Positions 52,932-64,000 of a DNA stretch of 64,000 nt are shown one piece after another. Location of the stretch: positions 3,434,001 to 3,498,000 of the forward strand of contig NC_092333.1 of the NCBI RefSeq assembly GCF_046630445.1. The letters run 5' to 3'. Position 1 is the first letter of the stretch; each line of letters opens with the position of its first letter. The notes under the pieces were generated by a model. That model was not told where the DNA came from and did no database searches. It saw only the letters and a list, made by a program, of their open reading frames with translations. This DNA comes from Rutidosis leptorrhynchoides. Lineage: Eukaryota; Streptophyta; Magnoliopsida; Asterales; Asteraceae. Position numbers and translations under genes: made by a program.

Positions 52932-55900
52932 TTATGTGGACTTTAAACCCATCCCCACAGCAGACTTGTTCACCAAGTCTCTTGCCAATCCCTTCGTCAA
53001 GTGATCAGCTAAATTCTGTTGTGACCTCACGAACACTATAGAAATCACCCCATTCATGATGAGTTCACGAATCATGCTATGTCTGACACCTAAGTGTCTA
53101 GACTTTCCATTGTACATCTGGCTATAAGCCTTTGCCAATGTCGCAGCACTATCACAATGGATAGACATGGGTGCTATAGGTTTAGGCCATAATGGTATCT
53201 CATGGATCAAGTTTCTAAGCCATTCTGCTTCTTTACCAGCAGCAGCTAAAGCAACAAACTCAGATTCCATCGTTGAGTTGGTAATACATGTCTGCTTCTT
53301 AGAAGCCCATGAAATAGCACCTCCCCCAAGCAAGAACACCCAACCACTCGTTGAAGAATGATCTTCAAAATTGGTTATCCAACTCGCATCAGAATATCCT
53401 TCTATTACCGAAGGAAACCCATTATAAGATAAACTATAGTCCATAGTTTTCTTCAAGTACTTCAGTACCCGCCTAATTGCTTGCCAGTGATGAGTACTAG
53501 GATTACTAGTATATCTACTCAGTTTTCCCACAGCAAAAGCAATATCCGGCCTTGTACAAGTCATGGCGTACATCAAACAGCCAATCACCTGAAAATACTC
53601 AAGTTGTGATACAGCTTCACCTTGATTAGGCATAAGCTTCTCACTTGGATCAACAGGGGTACTCACAGGATTACATTCAAAGCAATTGAACTTTTTCAAC
53701 ACCTTCTCAATATAATGAGATTGACAAATCGAAGTTCCTTTGCTTTCACGTTTGATCCTAATGCCAAGGATAACGTCAGCCTCCCCCATATCTTTCATGG
53801 AGAATTTTGATGACAAAAATTCTTTTGTTAAATCAACCTGACTTTGGTCAGTCCCAAAGATTAACATGTCATCAACATATAGACAAATTATAACTCCTTT
53901 ACCAGAATCATCAAATTTACTATATACACATTTATCTGCTTGGTTTAATTTAAAACCACTAGATAAAATCACTTCATCAAACTTTTGATGCCATTGCTTA
54001 GGTGCTTGTTTCAAACCATATAAGGATTTCACAAGTTTGCACACCTTGCCTTCATTTCCTGGCATGACAAAGCCCTGAGGTTGGTTCATATAAACCTCCT
54101 CATCCAATTCACCATTCAAGAATGCTGTCTTCACATCCATCTGGTGAATAACTAGATTGTGAATCGTAGCCAAAGCAATCAGCAGTCTAATGGTAGTGAT
54201 ACGTGCCACGGGAGCATAAGTATCAAAATAGTCAATTCCAGACTTTTGTCTAAAGCCTTGAATGACTAACCTTGCCTTGAACTTTTCAATAGTTCCATCC
54301 ACCTTCATCTTCTTTTTGAAAATCCATTTGCAACCCAAAGGTTTGCAACCAGAAGGTAGATCAGCTAACACCCAAGTGTTATTGCCCATGATAGAATCTA
54401 TCTCATCATTAATTGCCTCTTTCCAGAATGCAACATCCTGAGACCTCATTGCTTCATCATATGTTTTAGGATCATCATCAACATTGAAACAATACGAATA
54501 TTGGGTAGAAACGTCATCCCTAGAACCTTCAACTAAGTATAGTTGAAAATCTGGTCCAAATGATTTAAGTTTCCTTTTTCTTTTGCTTTTTCGAAGCTCA
54601 AGTGACTGATCAACAGCCTTTTCAGAGACTTCATCATTACAATCCTTATTGATTCCATTGTTACTTGGAATCATATCCTTTGGTCTAGGTATAGATGAAA
54701 ATCGATTTTCATCAAAGATTGCATCCCTTGAATCAATCACAGAATTGATTGAGACAAACTCATTAGGCTCTATTACATAGAACCTATATGCCTTGGAATG
54801 TTCAACATATCCAACAAATATGCAATCTATACCTCTTTCACCTAAACTTTTCTTCTTGGGATCAGGTAGTCTTACAACCGCCCTACAGACCCATACCCGA
54901 AGATAATTCAAGTTAGGTTTCCTTTTATTCCAAAGTTCATAAGGTGTAATCTTGTTTCTTTTGTTAGGAACTCTATTAAGCAAATAACAAGCTGTTAACA
55001 TAGCTTCCCCCCAAAATCCTTCACTTAAACCCGAATAGGATAACATGGAATTAACCATTTCCTTAAGGACCCTATTCTTCCTTTCAGATATACCATTTTG
55101 TTGTGGAGTATAAGGAGCTGTGGTCTCATGGATAATACCAACGGATTGGAAATACGATTGGTCAATGTATTCACCTCCCCTATCCGTTCTAAGTCTTTTA
55201 ATCAAAGCCTTTTGTTGTAATTCTACTTCAGTTTTAAATATTTTAAATTTATCTAATGCTTCATCCTTAGTATGTAACAAATAAACATAGCAAAATCTAG
55301 AAGCATCATCAATAAAAGTCACAAAATATTTCTTGTTCCCTAAAGTAGGAGTAGCATGCAAATCACATAAATCACTATGTATTAATTCCAAAATTTCAGT
55401 ATCACGATGTACATTTTGAAATGGTTTCTTAGTGATCTTTGTTAACATACACGTTTTACACTTTTCATTGTTCATGTCAAAGGCCGGTATTAATCCATCT
55501 TTAGACATATCTTGCATTCTTTTAAAGTGTACATGTCCTAGTCTAGCATGCCAAAGTGTAGAATTATTTATGCTAGAAGTAGATATAAAAGCAAGATTAA
55601 CATTCAAGTGATTAATGTTAAGTCTAAACATTCTATTGCATAAATAACCAAAACCAACAAACATACCATGTTTTGACAAAACAAACTTATCAGATTCAAT
55701 CACTTGTTTATAACCACAACAATTTAACACACTACTGGAAACCAAATTTTTTCTTATTTGTGGTACATACAAAACATCAAACAAACAAATAATTTTTCCA
55801 GAACTAAAACACAAATCCACACTTCCACGTCCATGAACAGAGGCTGTTGACTCATTTCCCATATGAAGAATTGATCCATCAGTCACGGACTCGTAAGTCT

Positions 55901-56924
55901 TGAACCAAAATCTATCCTTGCATACATGGGTGGTGGCTCCCGAGTTAACCCACCACGCGACATCATCATCCTGCACAAAATAAGCCTCAGATATATATGA
56001 AACATAATAATTCTCATTTGAATTATTAAATATATTCTGACCTTTCGAGTTGTGGTTGTTTAAACCATTTCCCAAACCGCTTGTGCTAGATCCTTTGGCA
56101 TTATTATTACCAAAAATAACCTTGCAATCCTTTTTCATGTGTCCAGTTTTACCACACTTCCAACAAGTCAATTTAGACTTCTTGTTCGGATTAGCCTTGT
56201 TATAACCTTGATGTTTACGTTTGCCCTTTTTGTCATTATTACTAGTGAACTTTTTATGTTCCACCATATTGACAACAGACGTACCAGCAACTTCGTTGCT
56301 CTTTGGCTTGTCATTATCCTGCAACCTGAGGGATTCCTCAATACGCAGATGACTACCCAACTCAACAAGAGTTAACTCCTCCTTCTTATGTTTCAAAGAA
56401 TGTTTAAATTCTTTCCAAGATGGAGGTAGTTTATCAATTATGCTTGAGACTTGAATAGACTCATCCATGTTCATCTTATGTTGTGTGAATTGACCAAGTA
56501 TACGAATGAGCTCATTGTATTGTTCCAAGACCGGTCTAGAATCGACCATCTTGTAATTATTAAAATTACTCACAAGGAACTTTTTACTAGAAGCATCCTC
56601 AGACATATACTTGGTTTCTAAACAGTCCCATAGTTCTTTAGAAGATTCAACATTTAGGTAAATATCAAAAAGGGAATCAGCCATACCATTGAGGATTAAA
56701 CCTCTAGCGATGTAGTCATCGTTCTCCCACTTGCACCTTTCTCGAATTTGTTCAATAGTGGCATCATCACCATGATCTTCAGGAATTGGTGTGCTGAGTA
56801 CGTACACCACACTCATGCTGCTCAGAAAGAAGTGCATCTTCTTTTGCCATCTCCTAAAATCAATTCCCTCAAACTTATCAAGTTTGGAGAAATTCGCCGT
56901 CATGTGTTTCATCGTAGCTGCCAT
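52932..56924 (-). CDS. Gag-pol polyprotein of the copia element
   Basis: One frame of 1330 residues in Ty1/copia order: gag ([16 protein letters not shown] start), CCHC knuckle ([14 protein letters not shown]), protease region ([12 protein letters not shown]), integrase ([35 protein letters not shown]), reverse transcriptase ([26 protein letters not shown]) and RNase H ([24 protein letters not shown]). Integrase before reverse transcriptase is what separates copia from gypsy. The lineage within copia is not assigned. It looks whole. Confidence 0.95.
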   Translation of the reverse strand: MAATMKHMTANFSKLDKFEGIDFRRWQKKMHFFLSSMSVVYVLSTPIPEDHGDDATIEQIRERCKWENDDYIARGLILNGMADSLFDIYLNVESSKELWDCLETKYMSEDASSKKFLVSNFNNYKMVDSRPVLEQYNELIRILGQFTQHKMNMDESIQVSSIIDKLPPSWKEFKHSLKHKKEELTLVELGSHLRIEESLRLQDNDKPKSNEVAGTSVVNMVEHKKFTSNNDKKGKRKHQGYNKANPNKKSKLTCWKCGKTGHMKKDCKVIFGNNNAKGSSTSGLGNGLNNHNSKGQNIFNNSNENYYVSYISEAYFVQDDDVAWWVNSGATTHVCKDRFWFKTYESVTDGSILHMGNESTASVHGRGSVDLCFSSGKIICLFDVLYVPQIRKNLVSSSVLNCCGYKQVIESDKFVLSKHGMFVGFGYLCNRMFRLNINHLNVNLAFISTSSINNSTLWHARLGHVHFKRMQDMSKDGLIPAFDMNNEKCKTCMLTKITKKPFQNVHRDTEILELIHSDLCDLHATPTLGNKKYFVTFIDDASRFCYVYLLHTKDEALDKFKIFKTEVELQQKALIKRLRTDRGGEYIDQSYFQSVGIIHETTAPYTPQQNGISERKNRVLKEMVNSMLSYSGLSEGFWGEAMLTACYLLNRVPNKRNKITPYELWNKRKPNLNYLRVWVCRAVVRLPDPKKKSLGERGIDCIFVGYVEHSKAYRFYVIEPNEFVSINSVIDSRDAIFDENRFSSIPRPKDMIPSNNGINKDCNDEVSEKAVDQSLELRKSKRKRKLKSFGPDFQLYLVEGSRDDVSTQYSYCFNVDDDPKTYDEAMRSQDVAFWKEAINDEIDSIMGNNTWVLADLPSGCKPLGCKWIFKKKMKVDGTIEKFKARLVIQGFRQKSGIDYFDTYAPVARITTIRLLIALATIHNLVIHQMDVKTAFLNGELDEEVYMNQPQGFVMPGNEGKVCKLVKSLYGLKQAPKQWHQKFDEVILSSGFKLNQADKCVYSKFDDSGKGVIICLYVDDMLIFGTDQSQVDLTKEFLSSKFSMKDMGEADVILGIRIKRESKGTSICQSHYIEKVLKKFNCFECNPVSTPVDPSEKLMPNQGEAVSQLEYFQVIGCLMYAMTCTRPDIAFAVGKLSRYTSNPSTHHWQAIRRVLKYLKKTMDYSLSYNGFPSVIEGYSDASWITNFEDHSSTSGWVFLLGGGAISWASKKQTCITNSTMESEFVALAAAGKEAEWLRNLIHEIPLWPKPIAPMSIHCDSAATLAKAYSQMYNGKSRHLGVRHSMIRELIMNGVISIVFVRSQQNLADHLTKGLARDLVNKSAVGMGLKST

Positions 56925-56952
56925 CGATTATAACAAATAATTACTTTCGATT

Positions 56953-58029
56953 GTTGGAGGTTTTATTAAATTCTTTCGTGTAGGGTAAAATAATCGATAG
57001 CCGGATAAATCACTGAATCGTGGTATCACTTTCCGAAAGTAATTATTCGACCCTTATAGCCTGGGTTACACGAATATCACTTTGGGATAAGACATACATT
57101 AAATTCTTGTTTTGGCAGAAACAAGAATTCCTTTTGCAGAAGAATATTTTGGTGTTCGTAACTTGTGTATATCTCTCATGCATATTGGTTAATATATTTA
57201 TATACACCCTTAATCATGAAAGAGACTTTTATTAAAATCAATTGGCCAATTGATTAATAAAAGTATCTTCTATAATATTCAAAAGTGGTTACAGGAAGAA
57301 TATTTCTATAAACAAATATTATCACTTCCATCATTAAAGTAAAAGTTGTTACTTTTACAATAAACAAATATTATATTTTACAACTATCAAAGCATGAGTG
57401 ATCACTTTATAATAAACAAGTATTATTCCTTCAACCACTAAAGCAAAAGTGGGTGCAAGAATAATTCTTCCGTAATCACTCAAAATTGTGTTAAGTGTTT
57501 TCTTACTGCTGTCTCTTAAGAACCAGCACTGCAAAAGGACCAGCAGCGCAAAAATCAGCAAACAGGACCAGCAGCGCAAAAGTCAGCATACAGGACCAGC
57601 AGCGCAAAAGTCAGCATACAGGACCAGCAGCGCAGGGGAACCAGCAAACAGGACCAGCTGCGCAGAACAACCAGCACAGGGACCAGCTGCGCAGAACAAC
57701 CAGCACAGGGACCAGCTTCGCAGAACAACCAGCACAGGGACCAGCAATGCAGAACAACCAGCACAAGGACCAGCAATGCAGAACAACCAGTACAAGGACC
57801 AGCAATGCAGAACAACCAGCACAAAACACTTAGCCAAAATTCAGCTTACTAAGAAAACTTAGTACTGAAAACACTTAGTCAAATTTCAGGTAGACCAAGT
57901 CATGATAGTAAATAATACAAAATCACTTTTGGGTCCAGGTAATCTATCACTTAATGGGTGTACACTCCGTATCTCCAAACCCATTTACAAGTGTAGATTA
58001 AAACCCAAAATTACACTAAATTTACAACA
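56953..58029 (-). repeat. 5' LTR of the copia element
   Basis: It is 1077 bp and nearly identical to 51323-52401. The tandem units differ in order: one more early unit (AAAATCAGCAAACAG) and one fewer of the CTTCGCAG type. Confidence 0.93.
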
Positions 58030-60856
58030 GTTAATTAGTGCAATCACACCTAAGAATGGGTCAATTCGGGTAGTGATTATTATAGCTTTTACTCTTGAAA
58101 TATGGTAACTGGCACAAAAATGGTACCATCTTTACCGAAGTTTCATTTTGGATACTTTACCTATTGTACCATATACAAATAAAAATAGAAAGTGTGCAAG
58201 AAAGTTCTTCAAAAAAGTCCAACTAGTAAAAGAATTTCTATTAGATCTACTACCAACCCACACAACCAGCCAATTATGCCATATCTTCTTGTACAATATG
58301 AAACATTTTCAACCATATTTAAGATCGAACCTTTTGTGATGCCTAAGAAAAGTGTACAACATCTGGCAACATGCAGCACATAAATTAACTGAATATTGTC
58401 GATCTAAAAGTTGCTTATCCATGCTCTGATTCTTATCTGCGATACTAGAGGACCTTAGACAGGAGCTAAGCTGGAGAATACTTTGAATGATCGTTGCTGG
58501 AATAGTGAGTGCTTGTCCCATAGAGCACGCATCCATTTGATAAAGAGCATGTTTCCCAGACACTTTAGTAAGTACCTCAATACACATAAGTATTACAGAT
58601 CCTGGATCAGGATCAGCACAACTAACTAAATTAGAAATGGGATTTTTGTAAAAGATTCTTGGGCCCTGCAAATGATATATAATGTTGAAGATGCAACCCA
58701 CTGAACCCAAGATATCAGCCTTCACCGTGTCCAAGCCCTTCTGCCCTATTCAAGACCAATATAATCGTCAGTATGCAATAAATTTTTATACTAGTAGCTA
58801 TAATTCGGCACACATGAAATATACATATCTTAAAAGGGTATATCAATAAATGATGCATTTAAGTAAGAATTTACCTGTAATAGCTTCAAGAATTAAATCT
58901 AAACAATCAATGCTAGCAGCGACAATGGAAGAAACTTTTCCCCCACCAGCAGCAACCAGGGCTTTTCTTATAGACTGCACTGCAGAGGATAAGTACGACT
59001 CTGATGGTTTTCTGACCAAAACCTTAAAAGACATCCGTAATCGGTTTTTGAGTTCATCTAAGCTAGAAGATCCACCAGGATAAGCACATTCAGAATCATT
59101 CATTGTCTTTGTTCTTGATTCAGTATCATGAGATTCCAAAGTAGCTCCTTTCCCTTGTAAAGAAATACATTTCCCAATAGCTTTTAAGTGCAAATCAACC
59201 AATCTTGAATAAACGTTTGTAGGCAAAGTAGAGTTGGTTGTAGAAAGGTGATTTGAAAATTCTTCAAGAAACTTTCCAACCCCATCTAAGAAGACGAAAC
59301 CAAACTCTGATGGTGGTTTTGTGTTAATTGAGAACTTCATTAGCAAACTATCTGAACTACTTAGTAATAGATTAACCAAATTTAATGACACCGATGTTTT
59401 GATCTGTAAATTCAGCCTGACAATCGCTGAATATGCAAGAAATAGCTGTCTGAGGAAAAATGTGGCTTCAACATTTTCTCCAGCTACAAGGCTGCTCAAA
59501 AAGGCATTATTTATATGCAAGCAGCCCATATCCACATTTTCTAATTTGTAGCTTTCATCCGTGGTTTTAAGTAGCTTGTCATCTTGAAGAACCAACTCAA
59601 ACAAAAACTTGTTTATAAATGATGTGTAACTATCAATGTAGAGTTTTAACTTGTCAACTGGTTCAAAATTTCTTCTAAGAAATATGGCTTTCAGGTTGAT
59701 GTTTAGCGAGTCCATATGGGATAACGTAGATGAGAGGCCCCACAAAAATCCCTGAAAGCAAGCAATGATAGAAGAACTTTCATATAAAGTGGTTTCACCT
59801 GGACGGGTATGCATGATTTGTGAGTGATCTTGTAGTGTCTCAGCAACTTGGATCATAAATTTGCATGCAACATCACCCTCTGAATGATCATCACTATCTT
59901 CTTGATCAAATGTGGATACAACATTTGGTTGATAAACTTTCCTAGCAGATATAAGAAAATTGCTTGCGTGGACAAAACTACCCTTTATGAGTGTCAAAAA
60001 CACATATGATGTGTAATCCGTTAGTGAAACCATCATATCGTGCACTTGGGAGTCTTCATCTTTGGAGAACATGTGCTGCAGTGAGAGTAATGACTTAAAG
60101 AGCCATAAAGCAGGAAACTTGCCTTCAAAGTGTAAGGCAGCAAGTGAGTTTTGACTGGTTCCAATATTCTCCTCACAAAATGTGGCCATCAGATTTTTTA
60201 GAGTTTTTCAACAACAACAAAGGAGCCTTAAAAGTTGACAGTGATCATGAGTGCCATTTTCGCCCAACAAAGTGCCAACAATAACCCTGAAAAAAGAAGC
60301 ATGTTATATGTGTGACCTGAGCCTATGTTCAAAGATTGTATAAGGAAGAGTTACCTTTCAAGGTTTAGAATACAAGTTGCACACAGAGTGAAGGCTTTAG
60401 AGGTTATACATCTCTTTGGCATCCAAGAAAGAAAATTGAGTGATAAATCTTAGCACAGTAGGTTTAAGATGGAAAAAAAGAAATTGTAAAGAAATATAAG
60501 GTCTTGATAAATCTTAGCAGCTTTCACTCATCCGCAGAAGCAGAAACATGAGCAGGGTATTTCTGTAATACATCAGCCCATGTGATACGTCCCTCAGAAA
60601 CATCCTTCACAACCGCTGCCACCTCATCCACATTCACACGAACTTGTTCCTTGGTATCCCTCTCCCGAATTGTTACCGAGGTTGTGGAATCCACGGTAAC
60701 AGCAAACGGCACACCAAGTTCATCGGTTCTCGCATATCGTTTTCCGATGGATGTACCTATAAATAGATTAGCAAATCAAACTATCACAGGTTTGTCATTT
60801 GCATATAAAGATTGTTTTCACAATTTTTATTTATACTTTATATACATAATGACTAA

Positions 60857-61210
60857 GACCATTTGTATCCGTCGAGAGAAACGGCGTCACAAGGTGACGT
60901 GGAGACAAGAAACGCCATTTTCCGGCGTAATCCGGAGGTACTTCGCGGCGTTTTTGAGGCTCCAGTTCGAAAGTGACGAGGCAAGTCACGGCCGGCACTT
61001 GTTTTTTTATTATTTTTTGTTATTTTAAAATATTATTTTTACCCCATTTTAATAAACCCAATTACTTTTTAACACATCATCACAGTACTCCTAACCAACA
61101 CTAAAAAGTAACACCACCACTACTCCACTCAAAAAAGTAACACGTCCTAATCATCAAAAAGTGCAAAAAAGCGACACCACAAGAAACGCCTTCTACCAAT
61201 ACAAGTGGTC
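60857..61210. mobile_element. PIF/Harbinger-like MITE, complete copy in the duplicate
   Basis: The ends are GACCATTTGTATCCG and, read inward from the right, GACCACTTGTATTGG. It is flanked by TAA at 60854-60856 and 61211-61213 and is 354 bp long. It keeps the right end that the copy in the intact gene (42398-42718) has lost. Confidence 0.65.
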
Positions 61211-61342
61211 TAATATATATAATAATAATAAAAACTTAAATTGATTTAAAAGGGTTGTCATAGCTCTTATGACAATGGTTCAAAAAATCAAGTAGAAAAA
61301 CAAAAAGTTAAGTGAAAAGACTTATAATTGTATAATCCATTA

Positions 61343-61593
61343 CTCCCTCAGTCCCTAATATATTGTCTAGCATTCCATTTTAGTGGAATGTTCCAAATTA
61401 ATTGTCCACTTCCATTAATAGAAAAGAATAAAAAGCTTAAGTTCTATTATGCCCTTAATGTATGGGGATAGAATTAAAGGAAAAAAAAGGTAAAGGTAAA
61501 ACTAGAAAGTAAACAGAAATTACAGCACTTTTATGACATTTTCTTACATTGTGTGTTTTTTGTCAGGGGACAATTAATATGGGACGGAGGGAG
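61343..61593. mobile_element. Stowaway-type MITE, copy in the duplicate
   Basis: It has the same ends and TA flanks as 42847-43102 and is 251 bp. The small length difference is mostly in A-runs. Confidence 0.9.
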
Positions 61594-62236
61594 TACATTT
61601 TACCAAATTTAAGCTGACCTTTTCTACCCATTTGACCCTTTGGAGATAAATACAGCATTATACACAAGTAAATGGGCAAAAAAAGGAGTATATTAAAAAA
61701 AAAAAAACCCTGTGATATCTTTCTTGTTAGAAATTCCAGCAGCAGTCAAAGATTTTGAAATCTTTTTAGCAACTTCCTCATATTTCTGATTCTGGACGAG
61801 CGGGAAGACAATACATTTGATGGGAGCCACAAGAGGGGGAAAACGGAAAACATTCAACTGTTCATCCCCAGCTTTGCTTGGTCTCATGTAGAAGGAGTGT
61901 TCATAGAGACAATAGATGATTCGTCCAATACCAAACGATGGTTCAATCACAGACGGAGTAAAAACTCTCTGGTGTTCTTTCTTTATTTCCTTTGATATTG
62001 AAACCATGTTTTTCTTTATCAACACCTTCGGGTTATCAAGGGTGCACACTTCAAATTCTGCCTCTCCTTTGGATTCTAAAGCAGCCTTCATGCCCATCGC
62101 CTCTTTTTCATTCATCGTCTAACAAAATGCAAAGGGAAATCACATTAAACACTACCGTGTAGAAGATTCAACATAAGTCTGTGTACTTTCGACTCGGTAA
62201 GGTGAGACTATCAGCAGGTCAGTAATAGGTCAAGAC

Positions 62237-62749
62237 TGTTGGAGATATGGAGAACTTTAAACAATTAGAGGGAAGATTCCAGGAAACTCACACGAAGCTT
62301 CCACGAAGTTGTTAGGAAACTCACAAGTAGCTTCCACGAAGTTGTTAGGAAACTCACATGTAGCTTCCACGAAGTTGTGAGGTAATTCACATGTAGCTTC
62401 CACGAAGCTGTCAGGAAACTCACATGTAGCCTCCATGAAGCTGTCAGGAAACTCACATGAAGCTTCAAGGAATTGTTTTTAGCTTACTCCTTAAACCATT
62501 CTATAAATAGACCCTCTTGTAACTCATTGTATACACACCATAAATATTCAGTAAATACATTCTCTAGTTGGTCCGTGGACTAAAGCAATCACAACGATTG
62601 CATATAACCACGTTATCTCTTGTGTCGATTTACATTTCTTGCATTTATAATCTTTCGTTCATTAAGTGGGTTAGTAATCTTGTAGAATTACTATCGGTGA
62701 GTGATCTTGTTGAATCACTTGCGTTATTTTGGGTCCTAATATCCTTACA
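62237..62749 (+). repeat. 5' LTR of the right-edge copia element, with 33-bp tandem repeats
   Basis: Five full units of exactly 33 bp plus a partial one fill about 62297-62470, of the type CTTCCACGAAGTTGTTAGG followed by AAACTCACATGTAG. A TATAAATAG box lies at about 62503-62511, a plausible promoter for the element. Confidence 0.85.
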
Positions 62750-62785
62750 ACTGGTATCAGGGCATAAGGTTTCGTTAAGGGAACG

Positions 62786-63874
62786 ATGGCGGAAGACGGA
62801 AAGTTTAGAATCGACCGATTCGATGGGAGAGACTTTGGCTTTTGGAAGATGCAAATTGAAGATTACTTGTATCAAAAGAAGCTACACCAACCCTTGTTAG
62901 AGACCAAGCCTGAAAGCATGAACGATGCCGATTGGACGCTTTTGGATCATCAAGCTTTGGGCGCTATTCGTCTTTCACTTGCTAAGAACGTTGCATACAA
63001 CGTTGTGAATGAGAAGACGACGTTTGCTTGCTTGAAAGCACTCTCTAACATGTATGAGAAACCTACCGCTTCTAATAAGGTATTTCACATGCGTCAATTG
63101 TTCAATACAAAGATGAAGGAAGGTACGAGTGCAACGGATCATATCAATGAATTTAATAATATCGTTTCAAGGCTTGAATCGGTAGAGATTAAGTTTGATG
63201 ATGAATTAAAAGCACTAATCTTGCTTTCATCATTACCGGAAAGTTGGTCGGGTACGGTTACCGAGGTTAGTAGCTCTACGGGAACTACTAAGCTAGCGTT
63301 TGAAGCAATAAGGGATTTGATTCTTGGTGAAGATACTCGTAGGAGAAACTCGGGGGAATCGACATCCGGTTCTTTGTTAAGTACCGACAACCGTGGTAGG
63401 AAATTTGATCGCGGTGAGAAGAATGGTAGAAAGAAGTCTAAGAAGAGGTATCCATCGAAAGATAGAAGTGAAGCTGTTTGTTGGGGTTGCAATAAAAAAA
63501 GGTACTTTCAAAGGAATTGTAAAAATGGTCCGGCGAAAGGTGTGAACTTGACCGAGGAAGAAAGTGATGATGCACTTTTATGTAGTGTTGAAAATTCTAT
63601 GGAGTCTTGGATTTTGGATTCGGGAGCTTCATTTCATGCTACTCATGTCAAAAGCATGATGAAGAATTTTCGTTCATATCAAGGCAAGGTGAGATTGGCG
63701 GACGACAAACAACTCAATATAGAGGGCATTGGAGATGTTGTATTGAAGAATACTCTTGGCTCTAATTGGACCTTGAAAAACGTAAGGTACATTACTAAAT
63801 TAAAAAGGAAACTTATTTCGGTTGGTCAATTAGATGATGAAGGTAACGCGGTTACTTTTGAAAACCACCAATGA
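62786..63874 (+). CDS. Gag and start of pol of the right-edge copia element (broken)
   Basis: A 362-residue open part shows a UBN2/gag-like domain (FGFWKMQIEDYLYQ, then HMRQLFNTKMKEG and LLSSLPESW), a Lys/Arg-rich stretch, a zinc-knuckle-like segment (CWGCNKK to CKNG) and the protease start (WILDSGASFHATH). Sequence with copia-like protease features continues to the window end. It is treated as a fossil; about one break is seen. Confidence 0.85.
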   Translation: MAEDGKFRIDRFDGRDFGFWKMQIEDYLYQKKLHQPLLETKPESMNDADWTLLDHQALGAIRLSLAKNVAYNVVNEKTTFACLKALSNMYEKPTASNKVFHMRQLFNTKMKEGTSATDHINEFNNIVSRLESVEIKFDDELKALILLSSLPESWSGTVTEVSSSTGTTKLAFEAIRDLILGEDTRRRNSGESTSGSLLSTDNRGRKFDRGEKNGRKKSKKRYPSKDRSEAVCWGCNKKRYFQRNCKNGPAKGVNLTEEESDDALLCSVENSMESWILDSGASFHATHVKSMMKNFRSYQGKVRLADDKQLNIEGIGDVVLKNTLGSNWTLKNVRYITKLKRKLISVGQLDDEGNAVTFENHQ

Positions 63875-64000
63875 AAGGTGGTTAAGGGTAGTTGTGTCGT
63901 GGCTCGTGGACATAAAAGGGGAACTCTTTATATGGTTGAAGTGTTTGATGAAGACACGGTGGTTGCTATGGTTAATGTTGAGTCTGAATCAACTCTATGG

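Larger units (their letters stand above)
51323..58029 (-). mobile_element. Ty1/copia retrotransposon, complete, in a URB2 intron
   Basis: This is a 6.7-kb element with LTRs at 51323-52401 and 56953-58029 (TG to CA) and one long minus-strand gag-pol frame. The 5-bp duplication GTTAA is at 51318-51322 and 58030-58034. A purine tract adjoins the left (3') LTR at about 52402-52415. It looks whole. Outside the tandem repeats I count about five substitutions between LTRs, roughly 0.2 million years at an assumed 1.3e-8 per site per year. It lies in the same orientation as the disrupted URB2 gene. Confidence 0.95.
50150..60440 (-). pseudogene. URB2/NPA2-family ribosome biogenesis gene, C-terminal half, disrupted
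   Basis: It resembles the Arabidopsis protein At4g30150, a plant URB2/Npa2 homologue for nucleolar 60S pre-ribosome assembly. Exons read on the minus strand are about 60440-60355, 60286-58875, 58745-58331, 51303-51142, 51054-50951, 50491-50400 and 50226-50150. The C-terminus is well kept: EALRPGVYALID, then DDLQYLHTV, GPCRNTLANLQ and a QYEGKV stop. Four defects are seen. The 5' half is missing, because the sequence breaks inside an exon at about 60440. A TGA stands at 60210-60208, where RKTLK-like sequence is expected. One base appears lost in exon 51303-51142 near 51280, shifting between ESLRHIAL and QASVTVLLHCLE. A copia element sits in the intron, 19 bp before the acceptor of exon 51303-51142. 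It is therefore a truncated copy rather than a working gene. No full-length copy is in the window. Confidence 0.85.
60441..62236 (-). pseudogene. Partial duplicate of the glycine--tRNA ligase gene (exons 8-9)
   Basis: It copies 41995-43743: 3' flank, exon 9 (60756-60524), intron 8 with both MITEs, exon 8 (62118 to about 61710) and the start of intron 7. Exon 9 codes for the same protein as the gene. Exon 8 differs at one residue, Thr to Ile in KCTVFPL. It lacks exons 1-7, and the upstream side ends exactly at the LTR of another copia element (62237). The other side is fused to the broken URB2 exon. The high identity means a recent event. No promoter or start is available, so it is a pseudogene, though transcription from elsewhere cannot be excluded. 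Confidence 0.92.
62237..64000 (+). mobile_element. Ty1/copia retrotransposon, right end outside window
   Basis: It has a 5' LTR (62237-62749, TGTTGG to TTACA), then TGGTATCAGGGC as a primer site for initiator tRNA-Met at 62752, then gag and the start of pol. The family is Ty1/copia, with a gag of the TNT1-like type (FDGRDFGFWKMQIEDYL). About one break is visible in the part inside the window, so it is probably inactive. The 5 bp before it, AAGAC, is the expected target duplication but its partner lies outside. Confidence 0.88.

Noticed and set aside
60524-62115. A second working tRNA synthetase gene
   Set aside because: Only exons 8 and 9 are present, with no upstream exons. The neighbour on one side is a broken URB2 exon and on the other a copia LTR.
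62297-62470. CRISPR-like regular repeats
   Set aside because: The 33-bp units are directly adjacent without spacers and lie in an LTR of a plant genome.

Overview
The window is nuclear DNA of a flowering plant, most likely Asteraceae. It has intron-rich plant genes, a plastid-type transit peptide, long-LTR chromoviruses, Stowaway-type MITEs and the GGCAAACGGGTC repeat motif that I associate with Asteraceae intergenic DNA. The family assignment is inference from recognised repeat motifs; the genus cannot be told. About three quarters of the window is transposable elements.

Layout. 1-16,708: a Ty3/gypsy chromovirus (Tekay/Del-like, LTR about 3.25 kb) that starts off the left edge, followed by two further truncated LTRs of the same family. 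16,709-36,148: a stack of insertions. An AT-rich dispersed repeat is split by a short non-autonomous DNA transposon with a GC-rich core, and by a solo LTR of a second gypsy family. That solo LTR was itself split by a second, complete and very young chromovirus (20,290-33,398). Direct repeats of 8, 5 and 5 bp flank the three insertions and order them in time. 36,488-47,186: two intact host genes, tail to tail. They are plastid triosephosphate isomerase (+, nine exons) and glycyl-tRNA synthetase (-, nine exons, with two possible starts that fit dual targeting). 48,440-49,725: two Helitron-like 3' ends. 50,150-60,440: the C-terminal half of a URB2/NPA2 ribosome-biogenesis gene (-), now a pseudogene, with a complete Ty1/copia element in one intron. 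60,441-62,236: a recent partial copy of the glycyl-tRNA synthetase 3' end, fused to the broken URB2 exon through microhomology. 62,237-end: another Ty1/copia element running off the right edge.

Most notable: both chromoviruses carry two extra open reading frames between the primer site and gag. One is a lysine- and glutamate-rich acidic protein; the other resembles host F-box proteins with a Sel1-like segment. The F-box frame is open in both copies, and by eye its changes lean to synonymous, whereas those of the acidic frame do not. A 16-bp copy of the 3' polypurine/LTR junction lies between these extra frames and gag.

The only clearly working host genes are the isomerase (Calvin cycle and plastid glycolysis) and the tRNA synthetase (translation). 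They are unrelated in function and do not look co-regulated, apart from sharing a convergent 3' intergenic space. All intron borders were read by eye from GT/AG sites and protein similarity recalled from known families; no database search was run.
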